A stretch of DNA of 64,000 bases from Aquisediminimonas profunda (GTDB lineage Bacteria > Pseudomonadota > Alphaproteobacteria > Sphingomonadales > Sphingomonadaceae): assembly GCF_019443285.1 (NCBI RefSeq), contig NZ_CP080327.1, forward strand, positions 868,001-932,000. The letters are read 5' to 3'. Both the position numbers and the translations under genes were made by a program. This document shows positions 18,571 to 26,879 of the stretch, piece after piece (positions within the stretch are counted from its first letter, which is position 1; each line of letters starts with the position of its first letter). A model generated the notes under the pieces. The model had not been told where the DNA came from, searched no databases, and saw only the letters and a list, made by a program, of their open reading frames with translations.

Positions 18571-19689
18571 CTATGCCTTTGTTGGAACGATGAGGAATTT
18601 CTCCCCTGTCGCGCGCCGGTTATAGGCTTCGATGATGGCAGGCTGCAGGGCCTCCGTCAGTGAAATCTCCCGCGTATAGTGGCTTGCAAAAGTCGTCTTG
18701 AGTTCGTCCATCACGCGTTGGCGGAGCCGCATCGCATCTGGCCCCAACTTGATGAGGAACGGCGTCAGCAGCCATCCGCCCACGCCCCATGCCATGCCGA
18801 GCCCTGCACCCAGTTCGGTCGGCCGGGTGTCGAGGCGGCCATAGATATAGACCTGCTTGTGCACAGTTGAGCCATAACGGCTATATTCCTTCGCATTCCG
18901 GTTGGCTGCGATTTCCATGGCGGTCAGGATCTGCCCTGCAAGCTTTCCGCCGCCGATTGCGTCGAATGCCAGCGTCGCGCCGGTTTCTGCCAAGGCGTCG
19001 ACCAGCCTGTCCATGAAATCGGGCGCACTCGAATCGCAGATATATTTGGCACCGATATCGCGCAGGATCTTCGCCTGCTCCGGACTGCGGACGATGTTGA
19101 CGAGGGGAACCCCGTCCTTGATGCAGATCTTGTTGAGCATCTGGCCAAGGTTCGAAGCAGCGGCCGTATGGACAAGAGCCGTATGCCCCTCGCGCTTCAT
19201 GACTTCGACCATGCTGAGCGCTGTCAGCGGATTGACGAAGCAGGATGCTCCATCCGCGGGGGTCGCGCCTTCAGGCAGCGCCATGCAATCGGCCGCACGC
19301 AGGCAACGATATTCGGCATACATGGCGCCGCCGATCATCGTGACGGTCTTGCCAAGCAGGGCCTGCGCCTCCGGCGATGACCCCGCCTTCACCACAACGC
19401 CCGCGCCCTCGTTGCCAACGGGCATCGACTGCCCGACGCGCGGAGCCATGGCGCGCATCATCTGTTCCGGAATCCTGAAGGTGGTGACAGGATGTGTGGC
19501 CGTCCCCGAAGCCCGCGCAGTCGACACATCGGCCGCGCCGAGCAAAAGTCCCAGATCGGATGGATTGATCGGCGTCGCCTCGACACGGACCACGACCTGG
19601 TCCGGCTTTGGCTCCGGCATGGGCACATCGACCAGCGACAGTTCCAGTTCCCCACTCTCCTTGACGAGCGAACGCAATTCCAATCCCAT
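18571..19689 (-). CDS. Zinc-type (MDR) alcohol dehydrogenase / quinone oxidoreductase-like
   Basis: 372 residues. GroES-like N-terminal domain (VVVRVEATPINPSDLGLLLG) and Rossmann domain with ALVHTAAASNLGQMLNKIC and LAFDAIGGGKLAGQIL. No set of catalytic or structural zinc cysteines is evident, so it resembles the zinc-independent quinone-oxidoreductase/enoyl-reductase branch of the medium-chain dehydrogenases. ATG 19689 has GGAG 7 nt upstream. It is the first gene of the operon with the ABA4-like and carboxyltransferase genes. The substrate is unknown. Confidence 0.85.
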   Translation of the reverse strand: MGLELRSLVKESGELELSLVDVPMPEPKPDQVVVRVEATPINPSDLGLLLGAADVSTARASGTATHPVTTFRIPEQMMRAMAPRVGQSMPVGNEGAGVVVKAGSSPEAQALLGKTVTMIGGAMYAEYRCLRAADCMALPEGATPADGASCFVNPLTALSMVEVMKREGHTALVHTAAASNLGQMLNKICIKDGVPLVNIVRSPEQAKILRDIGAKYICDSSAPDFMDRLVDALAETGATLAFDAIGGGKLAGQILTAMEIAANRNAKEYSRYGSTVHKQVYIYGRLDTRPTELGAGLGMAWGVGGWLLTPFLIKLGPDAMRLRQRVMDELKTTFASHYTREISLTEALQPAIIEAYNRRATGEKFLIVPTKA

Positions 19690-19773
19690 GTGTCTCTCCG
19701 GTCTCTGTTTTGAAGTCCCACCATGCGCGTGGCTCGACAATCGCGCAAGACTGACATATTGGCTTGCCCCCAG

Positions 19774-19847
19774 GCGGGCGTAGCTCAATGGCAGAGCAGA
19801 AGCTTCCCAAGCTTACGACGAGGGTTCGATTCCCTTCGCCCGCTCCA
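19774..19847 (+). tRNA. tRNA-Gly (anticodon CCC)
   Basis: A 74-nt cloverleaf: acceptor GCGGGCG/CGCCCGC, D arm GCTC...GAGC, anticodon loop TTCCCAA with anticodon CCC, T arm around TTCGATT, and encoded CCA at 19845–19847. The lowest pair of the anticodon stem (27·43) is a G·A mismatch; other pairs are intact. It would read GGG glycine codons. It ends 91 bp before the stop of the outer-membrane protein gene on the opposite strand. Confidence 0.96.
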
Positions 19848-19938
19848 GCGTGCATGGTCAGGTGCCGTTACCGGAAAATCGCGCGGCAAGATGGTGCAGT
19901 TGGAAGGCTCTGCCGAAGCACGGGTCATTCGCGCTGCG

Positions 19939-22587
19939 TCAGAAGTCGAGCCGATAGCCCGCGCTCAGGACAATGCCGCGTTCAGTGCTGATCGAATCGA
20001 CCCCCGGCGATATCTGGTGCTGCCGCGACAGGTTGGCGCCGATTTCGATTTCGATTTCCGATTGACGCATCGGATAATAATTAACCCGCAACGTGGGCTG
20101 AAATTGGCGAAACGTGCTTGCCGTCAGCTTGTCACTCCGAAAGCCATAACGCGCACGCGGGCTCAGGCGGAACTTGCTGGTTATCGGGATACGGGCATTG
20201 ATGTCGGCCGTATAGGTCCGCGACCGTTCATTGTTGGCGTAGCGGGCGCTCAGAATGTAGATATCGTTGGAAAAGACCATGCCACTGCCGACCAGCTGGG
20301 CCCCGTAGTAGAACTCGTTGCCGATGGCAGGCTGCGCAGGATTGAGCGGCGGATTGGCAGTGGGGATCACTCTTGTGGACCCTAGATAGCCGCCCGTATT
20401 CGTCAGGGTGAAGTCCAGATTGCCCTGGAGTTTCGCGCTGATTGGTCGTGAATAGGACATGGTCAGCGATTTGGTGACCTGGGTATTGTCGCTGGCGAGC
20501 TGATAGATCTGTGAATCCGAAAGGCTTGCGCGCAGGTCGGCAAGCGTGCGAATCATCGTCGTGCCGCCTGGCAGTATCTGTGCAAACGTGCCGTTGAGCG
20601 CGGAATTTGTCGTCAGGAGCGGCGACTGGCGATAGTCGGCCGTGAGGCTGAAGCTAGACTGGTCCTTCAGGGAATAGTTGAGGGTAACCAGCCCAAGGTT
20701 CACCTTCTTGAAGTGAATGTCATAGTCCAGGATCGTATAGGCATTGAACCGGTTGTTCAGATAACGCATTTCATTGCCAACCGATCGCCTGTCGATGAGG
20801 CCATGGCTGCGCTGGTCGAACCAGTAGAATGTGGTCTGGAACTTGTCCTTCTTCGAACCGATATCAGCGGACACGCCATAGAAGAATCGATCATTCTGGA
20901 TATGGGTAATGCGCGATGAGGACACCGGGAATCCGGCGGCCACGTTCAGCCTCAACTTCCTCTTCACCTGCCAGCCGAGCAGGGCACCGTCGAACCGGCC
21001 GAGAATGCCCGAACCATTGCGGGTCTGCCGACCGATCCGCCCTGAAATGTTGAGGGTCGAATCCGCGAAATCGAAATAGAGCGCACTGATCGATTTGACG
21101 TGATTGCGCCGCATGGTCTGGATGCCCGTGAAGGGGTCTGTGTGCAGGCTCGCCGGACGGAAGTCTCGCGTATAGGAACCGGCCGCACGCAACAGCAACT
21201 GGTTGCGGTCGCTGCCGCCCGTCAACGAAATGTCTGCGTTGCTCAGCAGTTGGTTGAGATTGACCGAATTGTCGACTTCAGCCGTCGGATCGACGCGCGT
21301 CGCATCAAGAAATTTCGATGAGCTCTGGTCCCGGAAATAGAATTGGGAAAAGCTGCCCCGAGCGCCCCAGCGCCATGATTTTGCTGCTTCGCCTGCTCCG
21401 CTGCGTCCACTCGCCGCGCGCAGTTCTGTTGTCGATTGCGTGTCAGGGCTCAGCAGTGCAGCGAGCCTTTGACGCACGCGATCCGCAGCCTCGCCCGTCG
21501 GATAACGCCTCAGATACTCCTCATATTCGGCCTTGGCGTGGGCATTCTGCCCTTTGCGCTCGCGTGTGAGGCCAAGAAGTTCCCGTGCCCGCGGGCTGTG
21601 CTCATTTTCCGGAAGCGTCAGAGCCAAAGTCAGGATCTGGATGGCACGATCATTTTCGCCGGCCTTGAGCGCGGCTTCTGCGTCGGCTTCTGCCTTTGCG
21701 GCGGCCATTTGCTGTTCGTTCGACAGCGGTGCGGCGGGCGCGACGGACGTCGCCGACGGGGCGGCGCCTGTGCCGACATCGATCCGCGAGGCGACCCCCT
21801 GCGCCCGCTCCTGCGCAGTCACTTTGACGACCCAGGCTTCCGGAAACAGTTTCGCCAGCTTTGCACTGGCGGCTTCAGCCGCTTCGCGCGTTTCGAAGAA
21901 GCCGACGCGCAAGCGATGCCAGGTCTGGCCGTCGCGCTCGAACCGCGTTTCATAGGTGGTCTGCCCTGCCAAGGCTTCGGCCCGGGCTGCCGGCAAATCG
22001 CCAATGTCCTTGGGTTGGGACAGGACGTTTACGACGTAAAGGCCGCTCGGGATGGGGATCGCTGGCTTTGCCTGTTCGGCGGAGGGGTTGGTGCCCGATG
22101 GAGGCGGCGCCGCTGCGATATCGCCACCAATTGCCGAGGCCGAGCAGGACGAGGTGTCCCCGGCCTCGGACACGGTGACAATGACTGTCTGGGGCGTTTT
22201 CCCGGCGGCCACGTCAAACCGGACATCGCGATTGAAAAAGAGCGAGAGCACCGGGCCTGATGCGTTATCCCCCTCATACTGGATCGATCTGAGAGCGGGC
22301 ACACCCGTTGGCGCCCGAAGGGACTCGCGGGACAGCGACGTGCCATCGAGCGTCTTGACGCGAATGTGCAGTTCGCGACCTTCCGTTTGCGGGAAGAAAC
22401 TCAGCACCTGCACCCGGACATTGAATGCAATGGAAATGGTAGAGCAAGTGCCCACGCTTTGCGCAGTCACGTCCGAGAGAACGCGATCGCTCACAGACTG
22501 CGCATAAATGTCTTCAGTCGGACAGAGGCTGCCCGCGATTGCAGCCGTGAAAAGGAGGGAGGCAGATTTACCCCTGTGCAATGTCAT
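19939..22587 (-). CDS. Outer-membrane beta-barrel protein with SPOR and TPR domains
   Basis: 882 residues. A signal peptide (to about residue 30) is followed by a beta-rich N-terminal domain, a SPOR-like domain (about 183–260: SGLYVVNVLSQP...WHRLRVGFFETREAAEAASAKL), TPR-like helices (about 290–390) and a C-terminal barrel (about 410–882) of alternating amphipathic strands ending in the outer-membrane-type aromatic terminus RLDF. SPOR domains bind denuded peptidoglycan, so the protein could tie an outer-membrane channel to the cell wall. It starts 18 bp after the 31-heme cytochrome stop, so it is co-transcribed and is a plausible porin partner for it. Confidence 0.8.
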   Translation of the reverse strand: MTLHRGKSASLLFTAAIAGSLCPTEDIYAQSVSDRVLSDVTAQSVGTCSTISIAFNVRVQVLSFFPQTEGRELHIRVKTLDGTSLSRESLRAPTGVPALRSIQYEGDNASGPVLSLFFNRDVRFDVAAGKTPQTVIVTVSEAGDTSSCSASAIGGDIAAAPPPSGTNPSAEQAKPAIPIPSGLYVVNVLSQPKDIGDLPAARAEALAGQTTYETRFERDGQTWHRLRVGFFETREAAEAASAKLAKLFPEAWVVKVTAQERAQGVASRIDVGTGAAPSATSVAPAAPLSNEQQMAAAKAEADAEAALKAGENDRAIQILTLALTLPENEHSPRARELLGLTRERKGQNAHAKAEYEEYLRRYPTGEAADRVRQRLAALLSPDTQSTTELRAASGRSGAGEAAKSWRWGARGSFSQFYFRDQSSSKFLDATRVDPTAEVDNSVNLNQLLSNADISLTGGSDRNQLLLRAAGSYTRDFRPASLHTDPFTGIQTMRRNHVKSISALYFDFADSTLNISGRIGRQTRNGSGILGRFDGALLGWQVKRKLRLNVAAGFPVSSSRITHIQNDRFFYGVSADIGSKKDKFQTTFYWFDQRSHGLIDRRSVGNEMRYLNNRFNAYTILDYDIHFKKVNLGLVTLNYSLKDQSSFSLTADYRQSPLLTTNSALNGTFAQILPGGTTMIRTLADLRASLSDSQIYQLASDNTQVTKSLTMSYSRPISAKLQGNLDFTLTNTGGYLGSTRVIPTANPPLNPAQPAIGNEFYYGAQLVGSGMVFSNDIYILSARYANNERSRTYTADINARIPITSKFRLSPRARYGFRSDKLTASTFRQFQPTLRVNYYPMRQSEIEIEIGANLSRQHQISPGVDSISTERGIVLSAGYRLDF

Positions 22588-22605
22588 GCCGATGTCCTTG
22601 CTGGA

Positions 22606-25023
22606 TCAGTCGAAACCACTCGCACTGACGCGGTGGTGGCCGGTACGCCGTTCCTTGATCGTTGTGAGTGAGCTGTTGGTGTAGATGTGGCATGAGCCCG
22701 TGCAGTCGCGCAGCTCCGACACGGTGTAGTTCACGCGCGTCGGGGACTCGTATTTTGGATGCGAACCGGCCCTGAAGTCCCCAGCATGGCACGCGGCGCA
22801 ATTGGGCGCATAGGACGCATATCTATAGGGCACCGTTTGCGAATTGGTTGTGTGACAGTCGAGGCAGGCCAATTGGCGGGCATGCGTGCCGGGATACGCC
22901 GGAGAGCTGTGGATATAGTTGGTTGTCGGAATCCACGCCGTCACCCTGTGGCAATTTTCGCAACCGATTGTCGTCTGGAAATGCGTCGGGGACTTGCCGG
23001 TGGCCTTGGTGCCATTGTGGCATGTGCTGCAAGCCCCTGTCACATTGGCATGGTCAAATGTCGCGGGCAGCCAGGCAATCGTCTTGTGGCAATCGCCGCA
23101 ATCGCCAGTGGTTGGAATATGCGTGGCCGGCTTTCCGGTTGCCTTGGTGCCATTGTGGCAGCCGGAGCAGGTTCCAAGTGCTTGGGTGTGATCCATGCGG
23201 ACGGTTGTCCAGGCCGTGGTCACATGGCAGCTGTCGCAACTGTCAGTCGTTGAGATATGGTTTGCGGGTTTGCCGGGAACCTTGGTCCCGTTGTGGCAAC
23301 TCACACAGGTTCCGTTGGCATCGACATGATTGAACGTTGCGGGGATCCAGGCTGTCGGCCTGTGGCAGTCCTCGCAGGTGTTCGTGGTCGACAAGTGCGT
23401 GGCACTCTTGCCTGTGGCCTTGGTTCCATTGTGGCACGTGTAGCAGGTTCCCGTGATGCCACTGTGGTTGAAGGTGGCGGGCACCCATGCGGTTGTGCGA
23501 TGGCAGTCTTCGCAAGTGTTGCTCGTTGCGAGGTGGGTCGCGCTCTTGCCTGTGGCTTTGGTGCCATTGTGGCAGCTGTAGCAGGTTCCCGTGATACCGC
23601 TGTGGTTGAAGGTGGCGGGCACCCATGCGGTTGTGCGATGGCAGTCTTCGCAGGTGTTGCTCGTTGCGAGGTGGGTCGCGCTCTTGCCCGTGGCCTTGGT
23701 GCCATTGTGACAGCTGAAGCAGGTACCGGTGATGCCACTGTGGTTAAAGGTCGCGGGGATCCAGCCGCTGGTCTTGTGGCAGTCCTCGCAGGTATTGCTG
23801 GTTGAGAGGTGCGTGGCACTCTTGCCGGTGGCCTTGGTGCCGTTGTGACAACTGAAGCACGTCCCGGTGATGCCGCTGTGGTTGAAGGTGGCAGGAATCC
23901 ATGCGGTCGTGCGATGGCAGTCTTCGCAGGTGTTGCTCGTTGCGAGGTGGGTCGCGCTCTTGCCCGTGGCCTTGGTTCCATTGTGGCAGCTAAAGCATGT
24001 TCCGGTGATGCCACTATGGTTGAAGGTGGCGGGTATCCAGGCTGCGGTTTTGTGGCAGTCCTCGCAGGTATTGCTGGTTGAAAGGTGCGTGGAGCTCTTG
24101 CCCGTGGCCTTGGTTCCATTGTGGCAGCTGAAGCAGGTGCCGGTGATGCCACTGTGGTTGAACGTTGCGGGTATCCAGCCTGTGTTTTTGTGGCAATCCT
24201 CGCACGTGTTGCTCGTCGTCAGATGAGTCGCACTCTTGCCGGTGGCCTTGGTGCCATTGTGGCAGCTGAAGCATGTTCCTGTGACGCCGCTATGATTGAA
24301 GGTTGCAGGGGTCCAGCCACTGGTCTTGTGGCAGTCCTCGCAGGTATTGCTGGTGGCCAGGTGCGTGGAGCTCTTGCCCGCGGCCTTCGTGCCGTTGTGG
24401 CAGCTGAAGCAGGTGCCCGTTATGCCCGCATGTGAAAACCGGGCCCCGGCCCAGCTGTTTGTTGTGGTGTGGCAATCCTCGCAGACATTGGATGACGGAA
24501 GGTGGTTCGCCGACTTGCCCGTGGCCTTGGTGCCGTTGTGACAGCTGAAACAGGATCCGGTCACATTTGAATGGTCAAATCGCGCGCCCGCGAATGAATT
24601 GGTGTTGTGGCAGTCCTGGCATTCGTTGCTCGATTGGGGGTGGTTTGCCGTCTTGCCAGTGGCTTTGATGCCGTTGTGGCACGTCACGCAGCTTTGCGTT
24701 GCGCCTGTGTGATCGAACCTGTTGATCGTCCATTGGCGGGTTGTGTGGCAGCTGTCGCATTCCGCCTGCGTAACGATATGGTTTGCCGGCTTGCCATTGG
24801 TGCGCACATCATTGTGGCATCCTGAACAGGTCTTGGGCGTACCCTTGAAGACTGCGGCTTTGTGGCATGTCTCGCAGGCAACGGCCACATGGGCTCCCGT
24901 TAGCGGAAACCCGGTCGAAAAATGATCGAAGGAGGATTTGCGCGCTGCCGACAGGGGGTTGCCTGCGACGATCGCCAAAGCGAACACCACAGTCAGGAGT
25001 GCAGCAAGCCATCTCCCGATCAT
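22606..25023 (-). CDS. Multiheme c-type cytochrome with 31 CXXCH motifs and one CX3CH
   Basis: 805 residues from ATG 25023, with a signal peptide/anchor (LLTVVFALAIVAGNPLSA). Counting the translation gives 31 CXXCH heme-attachment motifs plus a terminal CX3CH (CTGSCH). Most of the protein is a tandem 46-residue repeat with two hemes per unit (CFSCHNGTK... and CEDCHR...) and a conserved FNHSG whose His may be a distal heme ligand. It would be exported and matured in the periplasm as a long heme wire. No lipobox is visible. The porin-like gene follows, suggesting an outer-membrane electron conduit. Function is inferred; family is the cytochrome c3/doubled-CXXCH type. Confidence 0.9.
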   Translation of the reverse strand: MIGRWLAALLTVVFALAIVAGNPLSAARKSSFDHFSTGFPLTGAHVAVACETCHKAAVFKGTPKTCSGCHNDVRTNGKPANHIVTQAECDSCHTTRQWTINRFDHTGATQSCVTCHNGIKATGKTANHPQSSNECQDCHNTNSFAGARFDHSNVTGSCFSCHNGTKATGKSANHLPSSNVCEDCHTTTNSWAGARFSHAGITGTCFSCHNGTKAAGKSSTHLATSNTCEDCHKTSGWTPATFNHSGVTGTCFSCHNGTKATGKSATHLTTSNTCEDCHKNTGWIPATFNHSGITGTCFSCHNGTKATGKSSTHLSTSNTCEDCHKTAAWIPATFNHSGITGTCFSCHNGTKATGKSATHLATSNTCEDCHRTTAWIPATFNHSGITGTCFSCHNGTKATGKSATHLSTSNTCEDCHKTSGWIPATFNHSGITGTCFSCHNGTKATGKSATHLATSNTCEDCHRTTAWVPATFNHSGITGTCYSCHNGTKATGKSATHLATSNTCEDCHRTTAWVPATFNHSGITGTCYTCHNGTKATGKSATHLSTTNTCEDCHRPTAWIPATFNHVDANGTCVSCHNGTKVPGKPANHISTTDSCDSCHVTTAWTTVRMDHTQALGTCSGCHNGTKATGKPATHIPTTGDCGDCHKTIAWLPATFDHANVTGACSTCHNGTKATGKSPTHFQTTIGCENCHRVTAWIPTTNYIHSSPAYPGTHARQLACLDCHTTNSQTVPYRYASYAPNCAACHAGDFRAGSHPKYESPTRVNYTVSELRDCTGSCHIYTNSSLTTIKERRTGHHRVSASGFD
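23365..24468. repeat. Tandem array of about eight 138-bp units within the multiheme cytochrome gene
   Basis: The sequence GCAGTC(C/T)TCGCA recurs at strict 138-bp spacing (for example 23503, 23641, 24331). Each unit encodes 46 residues with two CXXCH motifs. Neighbouring units differ by scattered, mostly synonymous substitutions, and more diverged units continue on both sides. Confidence 0.9.
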
Positions 25024-25269
25024 GCGAACCCCGACTCCCTTTTTCCCGCCTGGACCCGGATCTTGGCGTCTCGACAGACACCGCAACCCAAAGACCATAT
25101 CGTCAGCCTCAAATCCTCTCATCGACCCAAGGACTGAAACAGCTTATTATCGGGAATGGTTAATATAATCCGCGATCGAAAGTTAGGGCGGTTTATCCCG
25201 CTGTTGAATCAACCTATCGCGCAAAAGAATGGATTGTCAGCTTCGTGACAGTTTCGTTCATCTCAAAGT

Positions 25270-25310
25270 AAAAATACAGTATTACTTATGTTCACCCATA
25301 ATTATACTGT
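25270..25310 (-). terminator. AT-rich hairpin with T-run after the 21-heme cytochrome gene
   Basis: Read on the minus strand, ACAGTAT (25304–25310) pairs exactly with ATACTGT (25276–25282), with further pairing of ATTATG/CATAAG-like inner arms, and is followed by A and five Ts (25270–25274). It begins 7 bp after the stop at 25317. It could end or attenuate transcription of the cytochrome b–21-heme pair, leaving the next two genes to their own promoter in 25024–25269. Confidence 0.55.
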
Positions 25311-25316
25311 GATTTC

Positions 25317-26879
25317 CTATCGACGCATTGTTATCTGGTTGAAATTTGTAGTCACATGACACTGTTCACAATTGTCTCCGAAGCTTCCCTTGTGAATATC
25401 GTCCTGCTTATGGCAGGCGACGCAATCCTTTTGCAGCTTTGCCGGATCTTCGGCTTTTGCATGGCAGGCCGAACAGATCAGTCCCTTGTGTTGGCCGGTC
25501 AGCGGAAATTGTGTCGCACCATCATGATCGAAACTCCACAGCTTCCAGCCGTTGACCGTGTGGCAGCGCGCACACTTTGACGGAGTGCCCAGGGCACCTG
25601 CGTGGTGATCGTCTGCATGGCAGGATTCACAGGTTACACCCTTGGCGGCGAAACTCTTGTCCGCATGGCATTGTGTGCATGCGACGGCCGCATGTTTGCC
25701 CAGCAACGGGAAGCGGGTCAGGGCATGATCGAAGGAGACCTTTTCCTTCCAGCCGATCGCATTGTGGCAACTCTCGCACGCTGCGCCGAACTTGCCTTTG
25801 TGGACATCGTCATCCGCGTGGCAGCTCGCACAGCTTACCGACAGTTTGACGACGCGTGGCGGTTGCTTGTGACATGCGCCGCAGGCAAGCGGCTCGTGCG
25901 CGCCGCGCAGGGCAAAACGGGTCATCGTGTTGTGATCGAAGCTTGCCTGCTTCCAGTCGCGGCTGTTGTGGCAGCGCGCGCACTCGGTGCCATTGCTGCC
26001 TTTGTGGACATCATCCTTGATGTGGCAGGCCACACAGGCCCTTGAAGGCTTCCGGATCGTGTTGCCGACGCCATGGCATGAAGCACACCCGGTTGACGCG
26101 TGCCGACCGATCAGGGGAAAGCCGGTATCCGTGTTGTGATCGAACGATGTTGCCTTCCACCCTGCCGGCGAATGGCAGCTGGCACAATTTGTTCCCCGAG
26201 AGCCGTTGTGCACATCCTTTTTTGCGTGGCAGGCGATGCATTGTGAGGGCGTCCCGGCCCAGCGTTGCCCGGCATGGCAGGAAAGGCAGGCGGCTGTCCT
26301 GTGGCCGCCGGTCAGTGCATAGCCCGTCGACCGGTGATCGAACGGCAAGGGTTGCTTCCAGCTGTTGACGTCATGACAGGTCTGGCAGGCCTTCCCGAGG
26401 CGGCCCAGATGCGGGTCCTTCTTCGCATGGCAGGTTGCGCAGGCCGTCGAGACCCCTCGGAAATGGCCGCCATTGCCGTGACAGCCCGCGCAGGTCGCCT
26501 TGGCGTGGCCGCCGAGCAGGGGGTAGTCTGTCAGCTGGTGGTTGAAGCCGGCGCGCGTGAACCGCACAATGGGGAAGTTGCGACCCTGGTGTTCGCTGTG
26601 GCACGTCTTGCAGGCTTGTGATCGCGCGGTCGATTTTCCGTGGAATCCGGCTCCCCCTCTTATGTCAGCGCCGATGCCGGTATGGCAGGCAAGACATTTT
26701 CCGTTCTGCGCCTGGCGCGAAAAGGATTCATGGCAAGAGGCGCAATTGGCTTCGAGCTTTGCATGGGCCCTGCTCAGCGGACCGGGCGTGATCAGGCGTT
26801 CCATGATGCCTTGGGCAAAGGCGAGGTGCGCAGCAAAGGCCAGCCAGGCAATCGCAAGAAGGCGAACCCACCGCGCCAT
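25317..26879 (-). CDS. Multiheme c-type cytochrome with 21 CXXCH motifs
   Basis: 520 residues from ATG 26879, with a cleavable signal peptide (WVRLLAIAWLAFAAHLAFAQG). The translation contains 21 CXXCH motifs arranged in loosely repeated blocks (…CVACHxKDDVHKGSxGTxCxxCH…SFDH). Each block carries additional histidines suited to bis-His ligation, as in cytochrome c7/c3-type modules. It is predicted to be periplasmic. The start overlaps the stop of the b-type cytochrome gene by 1 bp, so electron transfer from that membrane protein to this one is likely. I know no named orthologue. Confidence 0.88.
   Translation of the reverse strand: MARWVRLLAIAWLAFAAHLAFAQGIMERLITPGPLSRAHAKLEANCASCHESFSRQAQNGKCLACHTGIGADIRGGAGFHGKSTARSQACKTCHSEHQGRNFPIVRFTRAGFNHQLTDYPLLGGHAKATCAGCHGNGGHFRGVSTACATCHAKKDPHLGRLGKACQTCHDVNSWKQPLPFDHRSTGYALTGGHRTAACLSCHAGQRWAGTPSQCIACHAKKDVHNGSRGTNCASCHSPAGWKATSFDHNTDTGFPLIGRHASTGCASCHGVGNTIRKPSRACVACHIKDDVHKGSNGTECARCHNSRDWKQASFDHNTMTRFALRGAHEPLACGACHKQPPRVVKLSVSCASCHADDDVHKGKFGAACESCHNAIGWKEKVSFDHALTRFPLLGKHAAVACTQCHADKSFAAKGVTCESCHADDHHAGALGTPSKCARCHTVNGWKLWSFDHDGATQFPLTGQHKGLICSACHAKAEDPAKLQKDCVACHKQDDIHKGSFGDNCEQCHVTTNFNQITMRR

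Noticed and set aside
23365-24468. CRISPR-like array
   Set aside because: The period is 138 bp with no short repeat/unique spacer pattern, and the units are translated as di-heme modules.
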